DNA from: Microbacterium sp.
GTDB lineage: Bacteria > Actinomycetota > Actinomycetes > Actinomycetales > Microbacteriaceae
NCBI GenBank assembly: GCA_029267645.1
Contig: JAJUIM010000111.1
Location: 1-6,496, forward strand
Reading direction: 5' to 3'
DNA length: 6,496 nucleotides
In this document: positions 1 to 5,792 of the stretch, in pieces
Position numbering within the stretch: position 1 is the first letter of the stretch
How the letters are laid out: each line of letters opens with the position of its first letter
The notes under the pieces: model-generated
What the model was told of the DNA's origin: nothing
What the model saw: only the letters and a program-made list of their open reading frames with translations
Databases searched by the model: none
Made by a program: the position numbers and the translations under genes

Positions 1-116
1 CCGTCGAGGCCGGGTACATCACCGACGGCGACTACGACGCGACCGTCACCTGGCTCGAAGACATCGCGGAAGGCGTCGACGGACGCGTGCTCACGAACGA
101 AGACGACCTGAGCTGA
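1..116 (+). CDS. 3' end of an unrecognised gene (partial)
   Basis: An open frame enters from the left edge (first full codon at 3) and ends at the TGA at 114-116. It gives a 37-residue C-terminus that is strongly acidic (many D and E, ending in NEDDLS) with no membrane segment, cysteine or catalytic motif I can name. Codon use (GAC, GTC, CTC, ACC) matches the neighbouring genes, which supports real coding. The gene is transcribed towards the minus-strand regulator next door and their stop codons are only 6 bp apart, leaving no room for a terminator between them. I do not recognise the family; the acidic, soluble tail suggests a cytoplasmic or secreted soluble protein and no more. The frame call is fairly sure, the function unknown. 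Confidence 0.6.
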   Translation, partial: VEAGYITDGDYDATVTWLEDIAEGVDGRVLTNEDDLS

Positions 117-122
117 GGCCCC

Positions 123-416
123 TCACGCGATCCGCGCGCTCCGCTCGTCGACATCCGGGCCCCACACGGGATCCAGCAGGGCGTCGAGCGGCACGCCGAA
201 GGCGCGCGAGAGCAGCAGCCACGTGCGGATGTCGCCGTTCATGCGACCCGACGACACGTTGAGCAGCGTCTGACGGCTCAGGCCGGACGCGGCGGCGAGC
301 TCGTCGAAGGTCATGCCGGCGGCATGCCGCCGCTGATTGAAGATGACGCGCAGCTGGGTGAGGTCGGGCTCGGTAACGTCCACCTCCCCAGCGCACGCGG
401 CTTCGCGCGCGAGCAC
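123..416 (-). CDS. XRE-family helix-turn-helix transcriptional regulator, small
   Basis: This is a 97-residue protein that is almost entirely one Cro/C1-type (HTH_3) DNA-binding domain, at about residues 22-82. The scaffold is visible: a first helix around LRVIFNQRR, then MTFDELAAASGLSRQTLLN (helices 2-3, with the recognition helix at SRQTLLN), then the W-LLSRAFGVPLDALLD helices 4-5 typical of the family. A short polar tail of about 15 residues follows, with no separate ligand or oligomerisation domain, so it probably acts as a dimeric local repressor. The start is uncertain. GTG at 416 gives the length used here but has no Shine-Dalgarno sequence, so a leaderless mRNA is possible. An in-frame GTG at 383 has a GGGGAG directly against it, which is too close to work well. 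A 37-bp palindrome ends two bases upstream of the GTG at 416, suggesting autoregulation. The regulator lies downstream of the adh gene on the same strand, separated by strong hairpins, so a separate transcript is likely. Confidence 0.82.
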   Translation of the reverse strand: MLAREAACAGEVDVTEPDLTQLRVIFNQRRHAAGMTFDELAAASGLSRQTLLNVSSGRMNGDIRTWLLLSRAFGVPLDALLDPVWGPDVDERSARIA

Positions 417-417
417 A

Positions 418-454
418 GCACAAGATGTTGCACTGTCAGTACAACACGTTGTGC
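418..454. promoter_or_regulatory. 37-bp imperfect palindrome, probable operator of the XRE gene
   Basis: The element is centred on T436; 15 of the 18 position pairs are complementary (mismatches at 424/448, 425/447 and 431/441). The outer arms are GCACAA (418-423) and TTGTGC (449-454), and the inner arms are TGTTG (426-430) and CAACA (442-446), with ACTG/CAGT at the centre. It can also be read as two related half-elements of the form ACAANANGTTG starting at 420 and 441, 21 bp apart, which is two helical turns. It is the least GC-rich part of the local intergenic region and lies immediately upstream of the regulator start. The symmetry is seen directly. Binding by the adjacent XRE protein is inference. 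As minus-strand RNA two of the three mismatched pairs become G-U, so an RNA hairpin at the start codon is an alternative. Confidence 0.55.
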
Positions 455-471
455 CCGCGTGCGGCTACGAT

Positions 472-511
472 ATCGCCGCGCGGCGAGGGATTTCCCTGGC
501 CGCGCGGCGAT
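472..511 (-). terminator. Strong GC hairpin, likely terminator of adh
   Basis: The 13-base arm ATCGCCGCGCGGC (472-484) is exactly complementary to 499-511. Inside it are a 2/2 mismatch and a further GGG/CCC stem (487-489/494-496) closing an ATTT loop. The hairpin begins 37 bp after the adh stop codon in the direction of adh transcription. There is no U-tract on either side, so it would be a tail-less terminator of the kind often predicted in actinobacteria, or an mRNA 3'-end stabiliser. It is nearly symmetric and could act on either strand. Confidence 0.6.
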
Positions 512-516
512 GTCCT

Positions 517-543
517 GGCCTCTCGGCGCACACGGCCGAGGCC
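517..543 (-). terminator. Second hairpin behind adh (tandem with 472-511)
   Basis: GGCCT (517-521) plus CGG (524-526) can pair with CCGAGGCC (536-543), leaving a two-base bulge (CT, 522-523) and a loop of nine bases. It starts within six bases of the adh stop codon and precedes the larger hairpin, so the pair may work as a tandem terminator. It has no U-tract. The pairing is seen; the function is inferred from position. Confidence 0.35.
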
Positions 544-548
544 GAGCG

Positions 549-1646
549 TCAGTACACGACGACGGGCTTCAGCGTGACGCCCGACTCGGAGTCGGCGAAC
601 GCCTGGTTGATGTCGTCGAACGCGTAGGTCTTCACGAGCTTGTCGAAGGGGAACAGCCCCTTCTGGTGCATCGCGATGAGCTTCGGGATGAACTCCTGCG
701 GCACCGAGTCGCCCTCGATGACCATGCTCACCTGGATGCCCGACAGCAGGAGCGAGCCGATGTCGAACGGCGCCTCCGTGCCCGGCTTCGCGGCGCCGAC
801 GAGTGCGCCGTGGCCGCGGATGGCGAGGGATCCGAGCATCTGCGCGAACACGCCTTTCACGCCGGTCGTGTCGAGCGCGTAGTTCACGCCGCCGCCGGTG
901 ATCTCGCGGATCCGCTCGATCGGGTCCTCGTTCTTCGAGTTGATCGTGTGCGTCGCGCCGAGCTCGGCCGCGAACTCGAGTCGCGAGTCGACGATGTCGA
1001 CCATGATGATCGTCGTGCAGCCCGAGGCGACGGCGGCGAGCATGCCCGCCATACCGACGGCGCCCGTGCCGAAGACGGCGATCGAGGATCCGGGCCCCGG
1101 CTGCAGCACGTTCAGTACGGCGCCCGAGCCCGTCTGGATCCCGCAGCCCAGCGGGCCGAGGATGTCGAGCGGCGCGTCGTCGTCGACCTTGACGAGGTTG
1201 CGCTCGGCGACGTTGGTCGTCGACGCGAACGACGACTGCCCGAAGAAGTTCGACGTGATCGAGGTGTCGCCGTCCGAGAACATCGTCGTGCCGTCGGGGC
1301 GGGTGCCGCCGAAGTTGTAGTCGTAGAAGTTCTCGCAGTAGGCGGGGTGTCCGCTCACGCACTGCCGGCACGTGCCGCACGAGGCGGGCGCGAGCACGAC
1401 CTTGTCGCCGGGCTTCACGCTCGTGACGCCGGCGCCGACCTGCTCGACGATCCCCGCGCCCTCGTGCCCGAGCACGGCGGGCAGCGGCACGGGATACCAC
1501 TGGTCTCGGATGATCGCGTCCGTGTGACACACGCCGCTCGCGACGAGGCGCACCCGCACCTCGAGATCGCGAGGCTCATCCAGCTCGAGTTCGCGGATCT
1601 CCAGGGGCTCGTGGGCCTCAGTCGCGACTGCCGCCTTGACCTTCAT
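549..1646 (-). CDS. Zinc-dependent, NAD-linked alcohol dehydrogenase, aryl-alcohol dehydrogenase type
   Basis: This is a complete 365-residue medium-chain dehydrogenase, the usual length. Catalytic zinc ligands are visible as C40 (in GVCHTD, with T42 as proton relay), H61 (GHEGAG) and C168 (GPLGCGIQTG). The four structural zinc cysteines are C90, C93, C96 and C104. The Rossmann motif GTGAVG is at 193-198, and D217 at the end of the second strand favours NAD over NADP. The stretches NFGGTRPDG, FFGQSSFAS and GPLGCGIQTGSGAVLN resemble the benzyl/aryl-alcohol dehydrogenase (XylB-like) branch rather than the mycothiol-dependent formaldehyde dehydrogenases. It probably interconverts aromatic or other primary alcohols and aldehydes in the cytoplasm; the exact substrate cannot be read. 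The ATG at 1646 has AAGGAG (1653-1658) six bases upstream. It appears monocistronic, with a promoter around 1719-1724 and hairpins behind the stop. No catalytic residue is missing. Confidence 0.92.
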   Translation of the reverse strand: MKVKAAVATEAHEPLEIRELELDEPRDLEVRVRLVASGVCHTDAIIRDQWYPVPLPAVLGHEGAGIVEQVGAGVTSVKPGDKVVLAPASCGTCRQCVSGHPAYCENFYDYNFGGTRPDGTTMFSDGDTSITSNFFGQSSFASTTNVAERNLVKVDDDAPLDILGPLGCGIQTGSGAVLNVLQPGPGSSIAVFGTGAVGMAGMLAAVASGCTTIIMVDIVDSRLEFAAELGATHTINSKNEDPIERIREITGGGVNYALDTTGVKGVFAQMLGSLAIRGHGALVGAAKPGTEAPFDIGSLLLSGIQVSMVIEGDSVPQEFIPKLIAMHQKGLFPFDKLVKTYAFDDINQAFADSESGVTLKPVVVY

Positions 1647-1694
1647 CAGCTTCTCCTTGTCTGCGCCACGCCATCGCGCGGCGCGAGGCGTCGT

Positions 1695-1710
1695 GGCCGG
1701 GGATCCGGCC
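1695..1710 (-). other. Perfect 6-bp hairpin in the predicted adh leader
   Basis: GGCCGG (1695-1700) and CCGGCC (1705-1710) are exact complements around a four-base loop. If the -10 box at 1719-1724 is real, transcription would begin at about 1711-1713, so the adh mRNA would start almost exactly with this hairpin, as a 5'-terminal stem that might protect the message. It lies about 37 bases upstream of the adh ribosome binding site, too far to mask it. The pairing is observed; the role is inferred. Confidence 0.35.
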
Positions 1711-1714
1711 GCGT

Positions 1715-1732
1715 CTGCATCATATGTCGCAG
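1715..1732 (-). promoter_or_regulatory. Predicted adh -10 box inside an 18-bp palindrome
   Basis: Read on the minus strand, 1724-1719 is TATGAT, a five-of-six match to the sigma-70/SigA -10 consensus and an A/T-rich spot in a very GC-rich region. The plus-strand 18-mer CTGCATCATATGTCGCAG around it is palindromic in 7 of 9 pairs (CTGC/GCAG outside, CATATG at the centre), so a dimeric repressor could sit on the -10 box. No convincing -35 hexamer is found 16-18 bp upstream. The predicted leader to the adh start is about 65 nt. Confidence 0.45.
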
Positions 1733-1880
1733 AAACGGCCCGCGGGTCGGGCGCGGGACAGATGAGAAGCGCTCTCAGGGATCCGTCGCATGCGGCTCGC
1801 TCTTACCCCTCACACAGCGTCTTCTCTGTTTGAATGGCGTCTGACCTGCACCGATTCGATCCGCTGGTCCCCGACCGCGA

Positions 1881-1886
1881 AGAGGG
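1881..1886 (+). promoter_or_regulatory. Ribosome binding site that fixes the glnP-like start at 1891
   Basis: AGAGGG lies four bases before the ATG at 1891. The only other in-frame start, ATG at 1834, is preceded by pyrimidine-rich sequence without any Shine-Dalgarno match and would add 19 polar residues ahead of the signal sequence. The 1891 start is therefore preferred. I see no convincing plus-strand promoter between 1733 and 1880. Confidence 0.6.
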
Positions 1887-1890
1887 CTTC

Positions 1891-4182
1891 ATGAATCTCA
1901 TCAGCCGACCACTCGCCTGGTGGCGCGAGAACCGCACGACGGCGCTCGCCACCTTCACGGCGCTGTTCATCCTGCTGTTCACGGCGGGAGGCGCAGCGGG
2001 CGCAGCGAACGCCGTCGTGAAGTCCGAGGCCGACTCCCCCGTCGCGGGCGAGACGTTCACGATCGCGACCGACACGACCTGGGCGCCGTTCGAGTTCGAG
2101 CGCGACGGCGAGCTGCGCGGCATCGACATCGACCTCATCCGCGCGGTCGCCGAGGATCAGGGCTTCGAGGTCGAGATCGACGTGCTCGGCTTCGACGGCG
2201 CGCTCGCGGCCGTGCAGTCGGGCCAGGCCGACGCCGTGATGGCGGGCATGTCGATCACGGCAGAGCGCGAGAAGAGCTTCGACTTCTCGAACCCCTACTT
2301 CGACTCGGGCATCCAGATGGCCGTCGCGACGGACGACGACTCGATCACGGGCTACGAGGATCTCGCGGGCGAGACCGTGTCGGCGAAGACCGGCACCGAG
2401 GGGTACGCCTTCGCAGAGTCGCTCGGCGAGGAGTACGGCTTCGAGGTCACGGGCTTCCAGGACGCCTCCGACGCATACAACGACGTCACGGCGGGCAACT
2501 CGGCCGCGACCTTCGACGACTACCCGATCCTCGCCTACGGCATCGCGACCGGGAACGTCGACCTCAAGACGGTCACCGAGCAGGAGAAGGCGTCCAGCTA
2601 CGGCATGGGCGTGAAGAAGGGCGCGAACGCCGAGCTCGTGACGGCCTTCAACGAGGGCCTCGCGAACCTCATCGAGGACGGCACGTACCAGGAGATCCTC
2701 GACGACTACCTCGGCGACGACGCGCCCGAGGCGGCGAGCATCGGCAACGGCCAGGCCGCCCTCGGCAACCAGACGCTCGACGTCGGCGAGCCGGGACAGC
2801 TGCCCGAGATCCCCGACTTCGCGACCGACACCCCCGTCGAGAACGGCACGTTCACGATCGCGACCGACACGACCTTCGCCCCCTTCATCTACCAGGAGGG
2901 CGGCGAGAACGTCGGCATCGACATGGACCTCCTGCGGGCCATCGCGGCCAACCAGGGCTTCGAGGTCGAGGTCAAGACGCTCGGCTTCGACGGCGCGCTC
3001 GCGGCCGTCACGTCGGGCCAGGCCGACGGCATGATCGCCGGCATGAGCATCACCGAGGAGCGCAAGCAGGAGTTCGACTTCTCGGATCCGTACTACAGCT
3101 CGGGCGTGCAGATGGCGGTCGCCGAGGGCAGCGACATCGCCTCGTACGAGGACCTCGCGGGCGAGACGGTCGCCGTCAAGACCGGCACGGTGGGCTACGA
3201 CTTCGCAAGCGAACTGTCCGACGAGATCGGCTTCGAGATCAACTCGTTCCAGGACTCGGCCGACATGTACAACGACGTCGCGACCGGCAACTCGGCCGCG
3301 ACGTTCGAGGACGCCCCGGTGCTGCAGTTCGGCATCGCGTCGGGCAACGTGCCGCTGCAGATCGTGACGGATCCCGAGCCCGGCGCCGACTACGGCTTCG
3401 CCGTCGCGAAGGGCCAGAACGCCGAGCTGCTCGAGATGTTCAACGCCGGCCTGAAGAACGCGCAGGACAGCGGCGCCTACCAGATGATCGTCGACCGCTA
3501 CCTCGCGATCGACGACGAGGAGTCGGGCGGCACGTCGTTCTTCGACCTCGTCATGACCTCGTTCCCCGCGCTCGGGCAGGGCCTCCTGCTGACGCTCGCG
3601 GCGACGGGCCTGTCGATCCTCTTCGCGATGATCCTCGGCATCATCTTCGGCATCCTCAAGCTGTCGAGCAACGTGTTCCTGCGGGCGCTCGCGGGCGCCT
3701 ACGTCAACATCTTCCGCGGCACCCCCGTGCTCGTGCAGGCGTTCTTCTTCTACTTCGGCGTGCCGGCCGTCACGGGCCAGCCGCTCGACGCGCTCACGGC
3801 GGGCGTCATCACGCTCTCGCTCAACGCGGGTGCGTACATCACGGAGGTCGTGCGCGGCGGCGTGCAGTCGGTGGATCCAGGCCAGATGGAGGCGTCGCGA
3901 TCGCTCGGCCTCGGCTGGGGCGCGTCGATGCGCCGCGTCGTGATGCCGCAGGCGTTCAAGATCATGACGCCGAACCTCATCAACCAGTTCATCATCACGC
4001 TCAAGGACACGTCGCTCCTGTCGGTGCTCGGCTTCGCCGAGCTCACCTACCAGGGCCGCATCGTGATCGCCTCGACGTTCCGCTCGTTCGAGATCTGGCT
4101 CGTGGTCGGCGCGATGTACTTCATCGTCATCTGGCTGCTCACGCTGCTGTCCAACTGGTTCGACCGGAAGTTCAACAAGTAG
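1891..4182 (+). CDS. glnP: Amino-acid ABC importer: signal sequence, two tandem substrate-binding domains and permease domain in one protein (GlnP-like)
   Basis: The protein has 763 residues from the ATG at 1891. A positively charged start and hydrophobic stretch (about 17-41, ending AGAANA) act as export signal; no lipobox is present, as expected when the domains are tethered to the permease. Binding domain 1 (about 56-274) and domain 2 (about 321-538) are both SBP_bac_3 type and about 60 % identical by hand count. Each keeps the carboxylate-binding arginine after MSIT (R126, R391) and the amino-group aspartate (D210, D474). The HisM/GlnP-type permease domain follows, with five membrane segments at about 565-588, 600-624, 635-657, 696-718 and 735-757, the conserved RGTP (609-612), and an EAA loop from E667 to MP at 685-686 that contacts the ATPase. 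Lactococcus GlnP has the same domain order and takes up glutamine, glutamate and asparagine. The substrate here is not shown, and the symbol rests on architecture. It is followed 9 bp later by its ATPase gene. Confidence 0.9.
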   Translation: MNLISRPLAWWRENRTTALATFTALFILLFTAGGAAGAANAVVKSEADSPVAGETFTIATDTTWAPFEFERDGELRGIDIDLIRAVAEDQGFEVEIDVLGFDGALAAVQSGQADAVMAGMSITAEREKSFDFSNPYFDSGIQMAVATDDDSITGYEDLAGETVSAKTGTEGYAFAESLGEEYGFEVTGFQDASDAYNDVTAGNSAATFDDYPILAYGIATGNVDLKTVTEQEKASSYGMGVKKGANAELVTAFNEGLANLIEDGTYQEILDDYLGDDAPEAASIGNGQAALGNQTLDVGEPGQLPEIPDFATDTPVENGTFTIATDTTFAPFIYQEGGENVGIDMDLLRAIAANQGFEVEVKTLGFDGALAAVTSGQADGMIAGMSITEERKQEFDFSDPYYSSGVQMAVAEGSDIASYEDLAGETVAVKTGTVGYDFASELSDEIGFEINSFQDSADMYNDVATGNSAATFEDAPVLQFGIASGNVPLQIVTDPEPGADYGFAVAKGQNAELLEMFNAGLKNAQDSGAYQMIVDRYLAIDDEESGGTSFFDLVMTSFPALGQGLLLTLAATGLSILFAMILGIIFGILKLSSNVFLRALAGAYVNIFRGTPVLVQAFFFYFGVPAVTGQPLDALTAGVITLSLNAGAYITEVVRGGVQSVDPGQMEASRSLGLGWGASMRRVVMPQAFKIMTPNLINQFIITLKDTSLLSVLGFAELTYQGRIVIASTFRSFEIWLVVGAMYFIVIWLLTLLSNWFDRKFNK
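2053..3348 (+). repeat. Direct repeat within the coding region: duplicated substrate-binding domain
   Basis: The two binding-domain segments repeat at an offset of 795 bp, falling to 792 bp after a one-codon gap. Exact shared tracts include 28 bases starting at 2053 and 2848 (encoding TFTIATDTT), 29 bases at 2185-2213 and 2980-3008 (encoding LGFDGALAAV), and 17 bases at 2494-2510 and 3286-3302 (encoding GNSAA). The range given covers the span holding these copies. This is an internal gene duplication, not a mobile element. The exact tracts could support recombination that deletes one domain in frame. Confidence 0.8.
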
Positions 4183-4185
4183 GGA
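4181..4185 (+). promoter_or_regulatory. Ribosome binding site of glnQ, overlapping the glnP-like stop
   Basis: AGGGA begins inside the TAG stop of the upstream gene and lies six bases before the ATG at 4192. An in-frame TTG at 4186 touches this site directly and so is not a usable start. The overlap of stop and ribosome binding site suggests translational coupling of permease and ATPase. Confidence 0.65.
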
Positions 4186-4191
4186 TTGGCC

Positions 4192-4971
4192 ATGACGAAC
4201 ACCGAACCCACCTTCACCCGTCCGGCCGCGGTCGTCGAGGGCAACCCCATCGAGGTCCACGACCTGCACAAGTCCTTCGGCAAGAACCACGTCCTGACCG
4301 GCATCGACCTCACGGTCGCGAACGGCGAGGTTGTCGCGGTCATCGGCCCGTCGGGATCCGGCAAGTCGACGCTCCTTCGCTGCCTCAACCGCCTCGAGGA
4401 GGTCACGAGCGGCGAGGTGCGCATCGTCGGGGAGAACATCGCGACGGCGAAGGGCAAGGGCCTCGACGCCGTGCGCCAGCGCGTGGGCATGGTGTTCCAG
4501 CACTTCAACCTGTTCCCGCACATGACGGCGCTCGAGAACGTCGCCCTCGCGCCGACCGAGCTGAAGATGCTGAGCCGGTCGGAGGCGCGGGAGCGCGCGA
4601 TGGAGCTCCTGAGCCGCGTCGGGCTCGCCGACAAGGCCGACGCGCGCCCCGCGTCGCTCTCGGGCGGCCAGAAGCAGCGCGTCGCGATCGCGCGAGCGCT
4701 CGCCATGAGCCCCGCGATCATGCTGTTCGACGAGGCCACGAGCGCGCTCGACCCCGAGATGGTCGGCGAGGTGCTGCAGGTGATCCGCGACCTCGCGGCG
4801 TCGGGCATGACGATGGTGCTCGTGACCCACGAGATGGGCTTCGCGCGCGAGGTCGCCGACCGCGTCGTGTTCATGGCCGACGGCAAGGTCGTCGAGAGCG
4901 GCCCGCCCGCAGAGATCTTCGACGCGCCCAAGGAGGCGCGCACGAAGGACTTCCTCTCGAAGGTCCTCTGA
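4192..4971 (+). CDS. glnQ: Amino-acid ABC transporter ATP-binding protein (GlnQ/HisP type)
   Basis: This is a complete 259-residue cytoplasmic ATPase, slightly longer than the usual 240-250 because of an N-terminal extension of about 18 residues before [11 protein letters not shown]. Every ABC motif is present: Walker [10 protein letters not shown] (52-60), Q-loop Q103 in [12 protein letters not shown], signature LSGGQ (156-160), Walker B IMLFDE (176-181, catalytic E181), D-loop SALD (184-187) and switch histidine H213. The sequence style, for example the Q-loop [13 protein letters not shown] and the ending TKDFLSKVL, is typical of the polar amino-acid uptake branch. It powers the fused binding-domain/permease protein encoded 9 bp upstream, and the two form one operon. 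The C-terminus is natural, so the rearrangement just downstream spared this gene. No terminator is visible after its stop; siderophore-transporter remnants begin at once. Confidence 0.95.
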   Translation: MTNTEPTFTRPAAVVEGNPIEVHDLHKSFGKNHVLTGIDLTVANGEVVAVIGPSGSGKSTLLRCLNRLEEVTSGEVRIVGENIATAKGKGLDAVRQRVGMVFQHFNLFPHMTALENVALAPTELKMLSRSEARERAMELLSRVGLADKADARPASLSGGQKQRVAIARALAMSPAIMLFDEATSALDPEMVGEVLQVIRDLAASGMTMVLVTHEMGFAREVADRVVFMADGKVVESGPPAEIFDAPKEARTKDFLSKVL

Positions 4972-4972
4972 G

Positions 4973-5792
4973 CGGATCCCGCGCACGATCATCGGCGCCG
5001 TCACGGGCGCGTGCCTCGCCGTCTCCGGCGCGCTCATCCAGGCGATCACGCGCAATCCGCTCGGCGACCCGGGGTATCTCGGAGTGACGACGGGCGCGTC
5101 GGCCGCGGTCGTGGCCGCGACGGCGCTGCTCGGCACGGGCGTCGTGCAGCAGGTGGGCTACATCGCCTTCGCCGTGCCCGGCGCCGTCGTCGCCGTGATC
5201 GTCGTGATCGCGCTCGGCTCGCGCTCGAGATCGGACAGCCTCGCGCCGCTCGTGCTGGCGGGCGCCGTCGTGACCGCCGTGCTGCACGCCCTCATCACGG
5301 CCGTCGTCCTGTCGATGCCCGCCGTGTTCGACTCGTACCGCTTCTGGGTCGTGGGGTCGCTCACGGGCGCCGACCTCGACGACCTGTGGACCGCGGGGCC
5401 CGTCGCGCTCGTGGGGCTCATCGCCGCCTTCGCACTCACGGGCGGCCTCAACGCGCTCGGGCTCGGCGACGAGATGGCGGCGTCGCTCGGCGTGCGCGTG
5501 CCGCTCGTGCGCGCTGCGGGGATCCTCGCCGCGACGCTCCTCGCCGCCGCGGCCACGGCGCTCACGGGCCCCATCGCGTTCCTCGGCCTCGCGGTCCCGC
5601 ACATCGCGCGCGCGGCCGTCGGCCACGACCTGCGCTGGCAGCTGCCCGCGTGCGTCTTCGCGGGCGCCGGCCTGCTCGTCGCGGCAGACATGCTCGCGCG
5701 CGTCGTCCTCCGCCCGCAGGAGCTCATGGTCGGCATCGTCACGGCGCTGCTCGGCGCACCGCTGCTGCTCGCCGCCGTCCGCAGGCACGACG
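4973..5792 (+). pseudogene. FecCD-type permease, first subunit, 5'-truncated
   Basis: From 4973 the frame reads RIPRTIIGAV and then QAITRNPLGDPGYLGV, the conserved early core of siderophore/haem/B12 permeases (FecCD family). It continues through FWVVGSL, LGLGDEMAASLGV, the GPIAFLGLAVPHIAR motif near 5567-5610 and RPQELMVGIVTALLGAP near 5711-5762, close to the normal C-terminus. About 273 codons are left of a family length of about 335-350. The missing part is the first 60 or so residues, including the first membrane segment and the start codon. The homology begins within a few bases of the glnQ stop (4969-4971), with no usable start nearby; GTG at 5084 is the first in frame and lies inside the conserved core. 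A deletion joining the glnQ 3' end to the middle of this gene is the simplest reading. The role was import of an iron-chelate or similar ligand across the membrane; the protein is now probably not functional. Confidence 0.75.

Noticed and set aside
324..1844. 506-codon plus-strand open frame opposite adh
   Set aside because: Antisense shadow of the dehydrogenase, whose zinc and NAD motifs are complete on the minus strand.
1834..1890. Earlier ATG start for the GlnP-like protein
   Set aside because: There is no Shine-Dalgarno sequence before 1834, and the added residues are polar and would precede the signal sequence; the ATG at 1891 has AGAGGG in place.
4186..4191. TTG start two codons before the glnQ ATG
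   Set aside because: It touches the ribosome binding site with no spacing; ATG at 4192 has a six-base spacing.
4973..4978. GGATCC at the glnQ/fec junction as a cloning or ligation scar
   Set aside because: The same hexamer occurs about 15 times in the window, including within intact conserved genes, so its presence at the junction is not special.
1920..5087. Long plus-strand open frame (about 1050 codons) in another frame over glnPQ
   Set aside because: It is an arginine-rich shadow without any recognisable fold; it exists because stop codons are rare in this GC-rich composition.
1810..5136. Very long minus-strand open frame (about 1100 codons) opposite the glnPQ genes
   Set aside because: Its product is a low-complexity Arg/Asp/His/Val-rich string with no domain, as expected for the antisense of GC-rich genes; the plus-strand genes have complete, well-conserved motifs.
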